Positions 19,097-28,562 of a DNA stretch of 64,000 nucleotides are shown one piece after another. The DNA is from Bradyrhizobium sp. RD5-C2 (GTDB lineage Bacteria; Pseudomonadota; Alphaproteobacteria; Rhizobiales; Xanthobacteraceae). The first letter of the stretch is position 1. The number at the start of each line of letters is the position of its first letter. The stretch lies in contig NZ_BOVL01000004.1 of the NCBI RefSeq assembly GCF_019972155.1, positions 1-64,000 on the forward strand, in the 5' to 3' direction. The notes beneath the pieces were generated by a model that did not search any database, was not told the origin of the DNA, and saw only the letters and a program-made list of their open reading frames with translations. The translations under genes were made by a program, and so were the position numbers.

Positions 19097-20464
19097 ATGC
19101 CGATCAATATTCTTATGCCCGCGCTGTCGCCGACGATGGAAAAGGGCAACCTCGCCAAGTGGCTCAAGAAAGAGGGCGACAAGGTCAAGTCCGGCGACGT
19201 GATCGCGGAGATCGAGACCGACAAGGCGACGATGGAAGTCGAAGCGGTCGACGAAGGCACGATCGCGAAGATCCTGGTGCCCGAAGGCACGCAGGACGTG
19301 CCGGTCAACGACGTCATCGCCGTGATGGCCGGTGACGGCGAGGATGTGAAGGCGGCAGCCAGCGCCGGAGCAGGCGCCGCACCGGCCGCCAAGCCTGCCG
19401 AGGCCCCGAAGCCTGCCGCCCAGGCCGCGCCTGCCGCGGCTCCCGCACCGGCGGCCGCGCCCGCGCCCAAGCCGGCTGCTGCTCCCGCAGCGGCGCCGCA
19501 GGCTGCTGCACCGGCCGTGCAGGCCAATGGCCACGCCCGCGTGTTCTCCTCACCGCTGGCGCGCCGTCTGGCGAAGGAAGCCGGCATCGATCTCGGACGC
19601 ATCACCGGCACCGGTCCGCACGGCCGCGTCATCGCGCGCGACGTCGACGACGCCAAGTCCGGCAAGGGCCTGAAGGCGCCGGCGGCTGCGCCCGCTGCCG
19701 CGGGGCCGAGCATCGCGCCGTCGATGTCCGACAAGCAGATTCTCGCGCTGTTCGAGCCGGGCTCCTACGAGGTCGTGCCGCATGACGGCATGCGCCGCAC
19801 CATCGCACAGCGTCTCACCGCCTCGGTGCAGAACGTTCCGCACTTCTACCTCACGATCGACTGCGACATCGGCAAGCTGCTCGCCGCGCGCGAGGAGATC
19901 AACGCGGCTGCGCCGAAGGACAAGGAGAAGAAGCCGCTCTACAAGATCTCGGTCAACGACTTCGTCATCAAGGCAATGGCGGTCGCGCTGCAGAAGATCC
20001 CGAACTGCAACGTCAGCTGGACCGAGGGCGGCATGCTCAAGCACAAGCATTCCGACGTCGGCGTCGCGGTGGCGATGCCGGGCGGCCTGATCACGCCGAT
20101 CATCCGCAAGGCCGAGACCAAGACGCTCTCGACCATCTCCAACGAGATGAAGGATTTTGCCGCGCGCGCCCGCGCCCGCAAGCTGAAGCCGGAAGAATAC
20201 CAGGGCGGCACCACCGCGGTGTCGAACCTCGGCATGTACGGCATCAACCACTTCACCGCCGTGATCAACCCGCCGCATGCCTCGATCCTCGCGGTCGGCA
20301 CCTCGGAGGAACGCCCGGTGGTGCGCGGCGGCAAGATCGAGATCGCCAACATGATGAGCGTGACGTTGTCGTGCGATCACCGCGCGATCGACGGCGCGCT
20401 CGGCGCCGAGCTGATCGGCGCCTTCAAGCAGCTGATTGAAAACCCCGTGATGATGATGGTGTGA
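19097..20464 (+). CDS. pdhC: Dihydrolipoamide acetyltransferase (E2) of pyruvate dehydrogenase
   Basis: This 455-residue core subunit has a lipoyl domain at residues 1-78 ([10 protein letters not shown]), a long Ala/Pro linker (about 88-145) and a peripheral-subunit-binding domain ([15 protein letters not shown], near 153). The 2-oxoacid acyltransferase domain ends with the active-site motif [14 protein letters not shown] near residue 425. It transfers the acetyl group to CoA. It starts 2 bases after the DUF5076 gene. All parts are intact. Confidence 0.96.
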   Translation: MPINILMPALSPTMEKGNLAKWLKKEGDKVKSGDVIAEIETDKATMEVEAVDEGTIAKILVPEGTQDVPVNDVIAVMAGDGEDVKAAASAGAGAAPAAKPAEAPKPAAQAAPAAAPAPAAAPAPKPAAAPAAAPQAAAPAVQANGHARVFSSPLARRLAKEAGIDLGRITGTGPHGRVIARDVDDAKSGKGLKAPAAAPAAAGPSIAPSMSDKQILALFEPGSYEVVPHDGMRRTIAQRLTASVQNVPHFYLTIDCDIGKLLAAREEINAAAPKDKEKKPLYKISVNDFVIKAMAVALQKIPNCNVSWTEGGMLKHKHSDVGVAVAMPGGLITPIIRKAETKTLSTISNEMKDFAARARARKLKPEEYQGGTTAVSNLGMYGINHFTAVINPPHASILAVGTSEERPVVRGGKIEIANMMSVTLSCDHRAIDGALGAELIGAFKQLIENPVMMMV

Positions 20465-20476
20465 CGGGCATCCGCC

Positions 20477-20653
20477 ATGTACGCGATCTACGGTCCGTAC
20501 GTCCTGCTCGCCGCCATCGCCGTCGCGTTGCTCGTCGCAGTCAACCGCGACCTGATTTCGACGATCCAGTTCAGGGTCATGCTGATCGGCGCCGCCGTGC
20601 TGGCGCTGGCGTGGACCGTGTTCCTCGGTGCGGTATGGCAGGAGTACAGATAG
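20477..20653 (+). CDS. Small two-helix membrane protein between pdhC and lpdA
   Basis: This 58-residue protein starts with ATG at 20477, 12 bases after pdhC. It has two hydrophobic helices (about residues 8-22 and 34-52) with a short charged loop (NRDLIS) between them and a charged end (WQEYR). The stop TAG directly abuts the ATG of the next small gene. It has GC-rich codon use like its neighbours. I do not recognise the family; the tight operon position supports a real gene. Confidence 0.6.
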   Translation: MYAIYGPYVLLAAIAVALLVAVNRDLISTIQFRVMLIGAAVLALAWTVFLGAVWQEYR

Positions 20654-20896
20654 ATGGCCGGCACGGCTCGCACGCGCTGGCCCTGGATCTCGCTGCTGCT
20701 GTCGGCCGCACTGGTGTTCAATCCGGTCGGGTTGGATTTTCTGCACTCCGCGTTCTTCGCCGGCGAACAGCTGGCGCGGAACATCGCCCAGCCCATCGTG
20801 CTGACGGCTCTGGCCATCATGGCTCTGGTGACCGGGCTCGAATGGCTGGTCAGGTCGTTGATCGCAAGAAGCCGCGGGCGCGGCGCCACACATTGA
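20654..20896 (+). CDS. Small membrane protein upstream of lpdA
   Basis: This 80-residue protein has two predicted membrane helices, at about residues 10-30 (WISLLLSAALVFNPVGLDF) and 45-68 (PIVLTALAIMALVTGLEWLV), and a basic C-terminus. The ATG follows the previous stop with no gap, and lpdA starts 17 bases after its stop. Function unknown. Together with the preceding gene it forms a membrane-protein pair inside the pdh operon. Confidence 0.65.
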   Translation: MAGTARTRWPWISLLLSAALVFNPVGLDFLHSAFFAGEQLARNIAQPIVLTALAIMALVTGLEWLVRSLIARSRGRGATH

Positions 20897-20913
20897 GTTG
20901 AACGGGAGCCGCC

Positions 20914-22335
20914 ATGGCCGATACATCCTTTGACGTCATCATCATCGGCTCCGGCCCCGGCGGCTACGTGACCGCGATCCGCGCCGCGCAGCTCGGCTTC
21001 AAGACCGCGATCGTTGAGAAATCCTATCTCGGCGGCATCTGCCTGAACTGGGGCTGCATCCCGACTAAAGCGCTGCTGCGCTCCGCCGAGATCTACCACT
21101 ACATGCAGCACGCCAAGGATTACGGGCTGTCGGCGGATAATGTCTCGTTCGATCCGAAGGCCGTGGTGCAGCGCTCGCGCGGGGTCTCGAAGCGCCTCAA
21201 TGACGGCGTCGGCTTCCTGATGAAGAAGAACAAGGTCACGGTGATCTGGGGCGATGCCACGATCGACGCGCCCGGCAAGATCACGGTGAAGAAATCGGCG
21301 GTCGAGGCGCCGAAGGGCGCGAGCGGCGAGGGCACCTATCAGGCCAAGCACATCATCGTCGCAACCGGCGCGCGGCCGCGCGTGCTGCCCGGGCTCGAGC
21401 CCGACAAGAAGCTGATCTGGACCTACTTCGAGGCGATGGTGCCGGAGCGGATGCCGAAGTCGCTGCTGGTGGTCGGCTCGGGCGCGATCGGCATCGAGTT
21501 CGCCTCGTTCTTCCACACCATGGGCTCTGACGTCACCGTGGTCGAGGTGCTGCCGCAGATCCTGCCGGTCGAGGACGCCGAGATCGCGGGGCTGGCGCGG
21601 AAGCGGTTCGAGAAGATGGGCATCAAGATCATGTCCTCGACAAAGGTCACGAAGCTGGAGAAGAAGGCCGACAGCGTGGTCGCGACCATCGACGACGGCA
21701 AGGGCCAGCAGCAGACCAAGGAGTTCGAGCGCGTGATCTCGGCGGTCGGCGTGGTCGGCAACATCGAGAATCTCGGGCTGGAGAAGCTCGGCGTCAAAAC
21801 CGACCGCGGCTGCATCGTGATCGACGGTCTCGGCAAGACCAACGTCCCCGGCATCTACGCGATCGGCGACGTCGCGGGACCGCCGATGCTCGCGCACAAG
21901 GCCGAGCATGAGGGCGTGATCTGCATCGAGGCGATCAAGGGCCTGCATCCGCATCCGATGGACAAGCTGCTGATCCCGGGCTGCACCTACTGCAACCCGC
22001 AGGTCGCCTCCGTCGGCCTCACCGAAGCCAAGGCCAAGGAAGGCGGCCGCGAGATCCGCGTCGGCCGTTTCCCGTTTGTCGGCAACGGCAAGGCGATTGC
22101 GCTCGGCGAGGACCAGGGTCTCGTCAAGGTGGTGTTCGACAAGAAGACCGGCCAGCTGCTCGGCGCGCACATGATCGGCGCCGAGGTCACCGAGCTGATC
22201 CAGGGCTATGTCGTGGCGATGAATCTGGAGACCACGGAAGAGGAACTGATGCACACCGTGTTCCCGCATCCGACCCTGTCTGAAATGATGAAGGAAGCCG
22301 TGCTCGACGCCTACGGGCGGGTGTTGAATATCTAA
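20914..22335 (+). CDS. lpdA: Dihydrolipoyl dehydrogenase (E3)
   Basis: This 473-residue flavoprotein reoxidises dihydrolipoamide with NAD+. The FAD-binding GSGPGGYVTAIRAAQLG is at the N-terminus, and the redox disulfide is in GGICLNWGCIPTKALL (Cys near residues 45 and 50). A second dinucleotide fold is in VVGSGAIGIEFASF near 188. The His-Glu catalytic dyad is in HPHPTLSE (usual HxHPTxSE; here TVFPHPTLSEMM) near 450. It ends the pdh operon; a family A repeat follows. No lipA or lipB is seen in the window. Confidence 0.96.
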   Translation: MADTSFDVIIIGSGPGGYVTAIRAAQLGFKTAIVEKSYLGGICLNWGCIPTKALLRSAEIYHYMQHAKDYGLSADNVSFDPKAVVQRSRGVSKRLNDGVGFLMKKNKVTVIWGDATIDAPGKITVKKSAVEAPKGASGEGTYQAKHIIVATGARPRVLPGLEPDKKLIWTYFEAMVPERMPKSLLVVGSGAIGIEFASFFHTMGSDVTVVEVLPQILPVEDAEIAGLARKRFEKMGIKIMSSTKVTKLEKKADSVVATIDDGKGQQQTKEFERVISAVGVVGNIENLGLEKLGVKTDRGCIVIDGLGKTNVPGIYAIGDVAGPPMLAHKAEHEGVICIEAIKGLHPHPMDKLLIPGCTYCNPQVASVGLTEAKAKEGGREIRVGRFPFVGNGKAIALGEDQGLVKVVFDKKTGQLLGAHMIGAEVTELIQGYVVAMNLETTEEELMHTVFPHPTLSEMMKEAVLDAYGRVLNI

Positions 22336-22371
22336 CGTGTGAAACACGGAAGGCCGCGTACCCATAGCAGT

Positions 22372-22487
22372 CCCGTCATCCTGAGGTGCTCGCGCAGCGA
22401 GCCTCGAAGGGTGCTCGGCCGAGACCAAGCAGCAGGGCTCGTCGCCCTTCGAGGGCCGCTTAGAAGCGGCCACCTCAGGGCGACGGG
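22372..22487. repeat. Interspersed palindromic repeat, family A, copy 2
   Basis: This segment starts CCCGTCATCCTGAGGTGC, contains GCGAGCCTCGAAGG, and returns through CCTTCGAGGG to CACCTCAGGGCGACGGG. It is a roughly symmetric inverted repeat of about 116 bases downstream of lpdA, related to the copy at 30-127. It may act as the 3' end structure of the pdh transcript. Confidence 0.75.
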
Positions 22488-22528
22488 TCTGATATGAGTG
22501 AACCCAAGAACAAGAAAGAGCACATCTC

Positions 22529-23770
<1,242 letters not shown>

Positions 23771-23784
23771 CGCTGCTACTGCGT

Positions 23785-23870
23785 CGTCATTGCGAGCGTA
23801 GCGAAGCAATCCATTGCACCACTTGCGCTGAAGCATGGATTACTTCGTCGCTTCGCTCCTCGCAATGACG
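23785..23870. repeat. Interspersed palindromic repeat, family B
   Basis: This repeat starts CGTCATTGCGAGCGTAGCGA, followed by AGCAATCCA, and returns as TGGATTACTTCGTCG and GCTCCTCGCAATGACG. It is an 86-base imperfect inverted repeat between the threonine-synthase-like gene and the TctC-like gene. This is a familiar dispersed element of Bradyrhizobium-type genomes; only one copy is seen here. Confidence 0.75.
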
Positions 23871-23895
23871 GCCAGAAATCTTTGAAGAGGTGGGA

Positions 23896-24867
23896 ATGAT
23901 GCGTAGAGCAATTGTGACTGTGTTGGCGATGCTGGCACTTGCGGGTTTTGCGCGTGCGGAAACCTGGCCCGCGCACCCGATCACCATCGTCGTGCCGTTC
24001 GCCGCCGGCGGTCCGTCGGATGCGATGGCGCGCATCCTCGCCGAGCGCATGAAGCAGTCGCTCGGCGAGGTGGTTCTGATCGAGAACGTGACCGGAGCGG
24101 GCGGCTCGCTCGGCGTCGGCCGCGCGGTGCGCGCGGCGCCCGACGGCTACACCGTCTCGTTCGGCCATCTCGGCACCCATGTCGCGAACGGCGCGATCTA
24201 CAAGCTCGGCTACGATCTCGTCGATGATCTCGAGCCGGTGGTGCTGCTGCCGAGCAATCCGATGATCATCGTCAGCAAGAACGCCGTGCCGGCGAAGTCG
24301 CTGAAGGAGCTGTTGGAGTGGCTGAAGACGCGGCCGGCGCCGCCGACCGCGGGCACTGCGGGTGCCGGCAGCGGCAGCCACATCGCCGGGCTGTATTTCG
24401 AGAACGTCTCCGGCATCAAGCTGCAATACGTGCCGTATCGCGGCACCGGGCCGGCGCTGAACGACCTCGTCGCCGGCCAGATCGATATCATCGTCGACCA
24501 GACGTCGAACTCGATCAACCAGGTCCGCGCCGGCAACATCCGCGCCTATGCGGTCACCGATTCCAAGCGGGTCGCGAACGCGGCTGAGGTCCCGACGGTC
24601 GATGAGGCCGGCCTGCCGGGCTTCCACATGACGCTGTGGTCCGGCCTGTGGGTGCCGAAGGGCACGCCGAAGGAGATCGTGGACAAGCTCAACGTCGCGG
24701 CGATCCAGGCGATGAACGATCCTGCCGTGAAGAAGCAGCTCGACAATCTCGGCTTGCAGATGCCGCCAAAGGACCAGCTCAAGCCGGACGCACTCGGCGC
24801 CTGGCAGAAGGCGGAGATCGCAAAATGGTGGCCGATGATCAAGGCCGCCAACGTGAAGGTGGAGTGA
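23896..24867 (+). CDS. Tripartite tricarboxylate transporter (Bug/TctC) substrate-binding protein
   Basis: This periplasmic binding protein of 323 residues has a Sec signal (about residues 1-22, ending GFARA). The family's opening is WPAHPITIVVPFAAGGPSDAMAR, with GSLGVGRAVRAAPDGYT after it and a YRGTGPALNDLVAGQID motif near 185. The ATG at 23896 is chosen because AGAGG sits 5 bases upstream. The membrane partners TctA and TctB are absent nearby, so it is an orphan receptor, common in this lineage. The ligand is probably an organic acid. Confidence 0.88.
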   Translation: MMRRAIVTVLAMLALAGFARAETWPAHPITIVVPFAAGGPSDAMARILAERMKQSLGEVVLIENVTGAGGSLGVGRAVRAAPDGYTVSFGHLGTHVANGAIYKLGYDLVDDLEPVVLLPSNPMIIVSKNAVPAKSLKELLEWLKTRPAPPTAGTAGAGSGSHIAGLYFENVSGIKLQYVPYRGTGPALNDLVAGQIDIIVDQTSNSINQVRAGNIRAYAVTDSKRVANAAEVPTVDEAGLPGFHMTLWSGLWVPKGTPKEIVDKLNVAAIQAMNDPAVKKQLDNLGLQMPPKDQLKPDALGAWQKAEIAKWWPMIKAANVKVE

Positions 24868-24882
24868 GGGCGGGTCCCTCCA

Positions 24883-24910
24883 CGTCGCCCCGGCGAAGGC
24901 CGGGACGACG
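24883..24910. repeat. Short fragment of a dispersed palindromic repeat (family C)
   Basis: The pattern is CGTCGCCCCGGCGAAGGCCGGGACGACG. Its core CCCGGC...GCCGGG forms a stem, and the outer CGTCG/CGACG pairs too. It lies between two convergent genes and could terminate either transcript. Confidence 0.55.
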
Positions 24911-24915
24911 CAGCA

Positions 24916-27165
24916 TTATTGCGACGGCATTGTCTGCGCCGGCGCCGCGTTGCTCTCCTGGGTCACGACGCGCTCGCCGCTCTTTGCCGCCAACGCCGTA
25001 CCTGCGTCCTCGAACCGCGCCTGATAGACCGCGAAATTCTCCATCACGCGCTGGACGTAGTTGCGCGTCTCCGAGATCGGAATCCGCTCCACCCAGTCGA
25101 CCGGATCGACCTTGGGATCACGCGGGTCGCCATAGGCCTTGATCCAGTCGCGGACGCGGCCGCGGCCGGCGTTGTAGCCGGCAAAGGTCATGATGTGGCA
25201 GCCGCGATATTCCGCCAGCAGCGCGCTCAGTTCGGCGGCGCCCATCTGGGTGTTGTAGACCGGATCGGAAACCATCCGGCTCCAGTCATAGCCGACGCCG
25301 AAGCGCTTGGCGGTGTCGCGTCCGGCCTCGGGCGTCACCTGCATCAGGCCGACAGCGTTGGCCGCCGACTTGTCGCGCTGATCGAACGCGCTTTCGGTGC
25401 GCGCGATCGAGTAGGTCATGCTGCGCCCGATATCCGGAGCGATCGGGGTGTGCTTGGGAATGCCGATGACCGGGAAGGCGTAATGGTCGAAGGCAAAGCC
25501 CCGCGCCAGCGCGATCTTGCCGATCTGCAGCATGGCGCGGGCATCGTTATGGCGGCCGGTGAGTTCGCCGAGCGCCTCGAGCATCCCGACATCTGCGCTT
25601 TCCTCGGCAAGGTCGGCGGCGAAATAAAGCACGATATCGGGCTCGCCGATCGCGTAGAGCATGTCGGCGGCACGCACGCGCTCGTCGGCCGCCATGCTGC
25701 CGGCGCTGGCCGCCGGCGAGGGCGCGCGCAGCTCGATGCCGTCACGGCCGAGCCTGGCGAGCGCGAGCTGGCCATAATAGGCGGTCGGGTAGCGCGCCGC
25801 GGCCTGGTAGTCGGCCCGCATCGCCACGCTGTTGCCCAGCGCCTCGGCGGCGCGGCCGCGCCAATAGGCGGCGCGCGCCAGCACGGTCGGGTTGGTCTGG
25901 CCTTCGTCGATCCGTGCGAAATGCGCCGCCGCGGTCCTGGCATCGTCGAGATAGCGCAGCGCGATCCAGCCGCGCATAAAGTGCATGTCGGAGCGGTAAT
26001 ACGGATTGTCCGGCGCCGCCGCGGCGCGGATGACGTCATAGGCCGCCTGGTACTCGCCCTGGTCGAGCAGCTTGCGTGCGAGGACGCGGCGCTCGCGCCA
26101 CCACTGGTCGGTGTCCTGCTGCGCCATCGTCTCGGGCGCCGCCGCAATCGTCACGCGTGCCGCATCGTCGATCCGGTTCTTCGCGAGCAGCCACTGGATG
26201 CGGCACAGCGTGTAGCCAAGGTCGCTACGGGCGTCCGCCGGCACGTCGTTGAGCGTGTCCTCCGCCTTGCTGGATTGCCCGCGGACCGCGCCGCAAGCCT
26301 TCACGATCGCCAGCTCGTCGCTGCCGAGGTGCTGTGCCGCGCGCCGCGCGCCGGCGAGATCCTTGGCGCCGATCCGCTTGTCCATGCGCGCGCGGTGGTC
26401 GTCGCGCGTCAGCAGGTCCTTGAACGCGTCGTAGGCGTCGCTCTCGGTTCGGTCCAGCAGTTCTTCCGAGCGCCAGGCCTCGCGCACCAGCCGCGTGGCG
26501 CCGTCGCGATCGCCTTCGGCGAGCAGCGTGCGTGCGAGCGCGAACTTGCCCTTGGCGCTGATCGGCTGGTCGAGCGTGAAAGCGTGCACTGTGGCCGGAT
26601 CGCTGCGCTCCTGCCAGATCCGCGCTTCAGCCCGTTTGCGCAACAGCGTGACGCTTGGCCAGTCCGGGTTGGCCGTGACGAACGCCGCATAGCGGCTGAA
26701 CGGCGCATTCGACTCGGAGTGGCGCAGCAGATACCACTCGACGAGCTTGCGCCCGACGGGATCGGAGATCTTTGCCTGGAGATCGGTGGCGTCGTTGGTC
26801 TTGCCCCGGCGCGCCGCGGTGATCGCGTCCCTGACCGCGGCGAGATCGCCCGACAGCTGCGGCCCGGCCGGCTTCTCAGGCTCGGACGCCTTCGAGGTCT
26901 CAGCCGATTTGGACGGAGCGGATTTGGCCTTCGCGGATTTGTGTTTGTCGGCGCCGTGCCTGGCGTGCCGGCGCTTGCCGGAGGCGTTTTCGCGCGCAGC
27001 CTTCGTGCCGGCCTTGATGCCGGCCTTGGCGCCATGCGCCTTCTTGTCCCCGTGGCCGCTCTTGGCCTGGTGCTGGTGATGTGGTTTTGCGGCTGCCTGA
27101 ACGGGAAGCAGCGCAAGCGCGGCGGCGGTGGCGAAACACGCCAGCGGACGTAGGCACCGGTTCAT
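24916..27165 (-). CDS. Soluble lytic murein transglycosylase (Slt-type)
   Basis: The protein has 749 residues from the ATG at 27165, with AGGGGGGA before it. It has a Sec signal at residues 1-25, then a low-complexity Lys/His/Ala/Ser-rich stretch (about 28-110). A long helical solenoid as in Slt70 follows, then a C-terminal GEWL-like SLT domain (YSIARTESAFDQRDKSAA with the catalytic Glu, GLMQVTPEAG, FAGYNAGRGR). It cleaves peptidoglycan glycan strands to 1,6-anhydro products in the periplasm. The basic linker is an oddity that may bind the wall or be disordered. Confidence 0.93.
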   Translation of the reverse strand: MNRCLRPLACFATAAALALLPVQAAAKPHHQHQAKSGHGDKKAHGAKAGIKAGTKAARENASGKRRHARHGADKHKSAKAKSAPSKSAETSKASEPEKPAGPQLSGDLAAVRDAITAARRGKTNDATDLQAKISDPVGRKLVEWYLLRHSESNAPFSRYAAFVTANPDWPSVTLLRKRAEARIWQERSDPATVHAFTLDQPISAKGKFALARTLLAEGDRDGATRLVREAWRSEELLDRTESDAYDAFKDLLTRDDHRARMDKRIGAKDLAGARRAAQHLGSDELAIVKACGAVRGQSSKAEDTLNDVPADARSDLGYTLCRIQWLLAKNRIDDAARVTIAAAPETMAQQDTDQWWRERRVLARKLLDQGEYQAAYDVIRAAAAPDNPYYRSDMHFMRGWIALRYLDDARTAAAHFARIDEGQTNPTVLARAAYWRGRAAEALGNSVAMRADYQAAARYPTAYYGQLALARLGRDGIELRAPSPAASAGSMAADERVRAADMLYAIGEPDIVLYFAADLAEESADVGMLEALGELTGRHNDARAMLQIGKIALARGFAFDHYAFPVIGIPKHTPIAPDIGRSMTYSIARTESAFDQRDKSAANAVGLMQVTPEAGRDTAKRFGVGYDWSRMVSDPVYNTQMGAAELSALLAEYRGCHIMTFAGYNAGRGRVRDWIKAYGDPRDPKVDPVDWVERIPISETRNYVQRVMENFAVYQARFEDAGTALAAKSGERVVTQESNAAPAQTMPSQ

Positions 27166-27430
27166 TCCCTGGTCCCCCCTGAGAAACCACGAGGCACAAA
27201 CAGAACGCGTCATACGGCAGCACAATCGCCGCAGATTATCACTACCCTCGATTCTCGAGTGTTAATGCCGGCGCAACTCAACAGGGAAAACACGACAAAA
27301 TAAGGCATAATGCGTGTGGAACCCACGGGAACCCAGCATTTGGCGGGCATTTGTGGGAGCTGAGGGTCCAGTTTGACCGGTTCCAGCGGCGATATATCCT
27401 CGTTGAAACGTGCGGCAGCGGGGCACTCTG

Positions 27431-28279
27431 ATGTCAGATCAACTCAAAACCATCCTGGATGGCGGCCGCTATTTCGAGGGCCCGCGCTGGCGTCGCGGGC
27501 GGCTCTGGTTCGTCGACTGCATGGCGCGGACGCTGCTCAGCATCAGCCCGTCAGGCGACCGTCAGGAGCATGCGGTGGTGACCGACGACACGCCGTGCGG
27601 TCTCGGCGTGCTGCCTGATGGCGACATCGTCGTGCTGACGATGTTCAAAAAACGGCTGCTGCGGTTCTCCGGCGGAGCGCTGTCGCTGTATGCCGATCTC
27701 TCCGGGATTGCGACCGGCACGATCGACGACATGATCGTCGACGGGCAGGGGCGGGCCTATGTCGGCGATCTCGGCTTCAATCTGCCGCCGCCGGAGGGCC
27801 GCGGCGCCGTCGGCCGCATCATCCTGGTGACGCCCGACGGCGGCGCCCGCGTCGTCGCCGACGGCTTGCGCTTTCCCAACGGCATTGCCGTCTCCTCCGA
27901 TCATCGCCGGCTCGTCGTCGCGGAGATGGATGGTGCCGGTCTCGCCGATTACCACATCGCGCCGGACGGCGGCTTGAGCCTTCGCGGGCGGTTCGGTCGC
28001 GTCAATGAACCCGACGGCATCTGCCTCGATGGCGACGGCGCAGTCTGGGTCGCGTCGTTCACCGAAGACGCGTTTGTCCGGATCGATCGCGATGGTGTGG
28101 AGCGTGCGCGCATCGCGGTCCCCGGCCGCCGCGCGCTCGCCTGTACACTCGGCGGCGCGGACCGCAGGACGCTGTTCTGCCTGAGCGCGGAGACGTCCTA
28201 CGAGGAGCTGCGGAAGGGCAAATCGGTATCGCGGATCGATGTGGTCGAGGTCGAGACACCGGGTGACGGCTATCCCTGA
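27431..28279 (+). CDS. SMP-30/gluconolactonase/LRE-like lactonase
   Basis: This 282-residue six-bladed beta-propeller has the opening YFEGPRWRRGRLWFVDCMARTLL, where the Glu is a usual metal ligand. It also has IDDMIVDGQGRAYVGDLGF, LRFPNGIAVSSD (Asn ligand) and EPDGICLDGDGAVWVASF (Asp ligand). These four family positions are present, so it is probably an active metal-dependent lactonase for sugar or other lactones. The ATG at 27431 is preceded by GGGG. No sugar operon is adjacent, so the substrate is open. Confidence 0.87.
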   Translation: MSDQLKTILDGGRYFEGPRWRRGRLWFVDCMARTLLSISPSGDRQEHAVVTDDTPCGLGVLPDGDIVVLTMFKKRLLRFSGGALSLYADLSGIATGTIDDMIVDGQGRAYVGDLGFNLPPPEGRGAVGRIILVTPDGGARVVADGLRFPNGIAVSSDHRRLVVAEMDGAGLADYHIAPDGGLSLRGRFGRVNEPDGICLDGDGAVWVASFTEDAFVRIDRDGVERARIAVPGRRALACTLGGADRRTLFCLSAETSYEELRKGKSVSRIDVVEVETPGDGYP

Positions 28280-28390
28280 CGGCGCCAGTTGCGTTGTGTC
28301 GTCTGGGTTCCAGCGCCAGCGACGGCATCCTGGGACTTGAGTTTTGTTCTTGTTTCGTTCATAATGCAGGGGCTCCCGGAGAATGCCGCC

Positions 28391-28528
28391 ATGGACGCCG
28401 AGCGCGACCGCGAAATCATCAGGCTATGGAATGAGCTCCGCCGTCTGCAGCGCGAGGGACGTCCGACGGCGCTGCTGGTTCGCCGGATCGAGCAGGCCCT
28501 GGCGGCACGGGAGCAGGAGGCGGCCTGA
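28391..28528 (+). CDS. Small charged helical protein
   Basis: This 45-residue protein starts at ATG 28391 with GGAG 9 bases before. It is almost wholly helical and rich in Arg and Glu (DREIIRLWNELRRLQREGR...RRIEQALAAREQEA), with a leucine spacing that would allow a short coiled coil. Another in-frame ATG at 28364 would add 9 residues but lacks a binding site. Codon third positions are GC-rich as in real genes here. Family not recognised. Confidence 0.5.
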   Translation: MDAERDREIIRLWNELRRLQREGRPTALLVRRIEQALAAREQEAA

Positions 28529-28562
28529 AGCTCCTGTTGACGCGATAGTTCAGGCAACCGCT

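Noticed and set aside
23785..23870. Possible CRISPR or sRNA, given the palindromic structure
   Set aside because: A single inverted repeat with no spacing or repetition. It fits the dispersed repeat families of this lineage better.
24919..27153. 744-codon plus-strand frame opposite the lytic transglycosylase
   Set aside because: The transglycosylase has a signal peptide, catalytic motifs and a binding site. The antisense frame has none.
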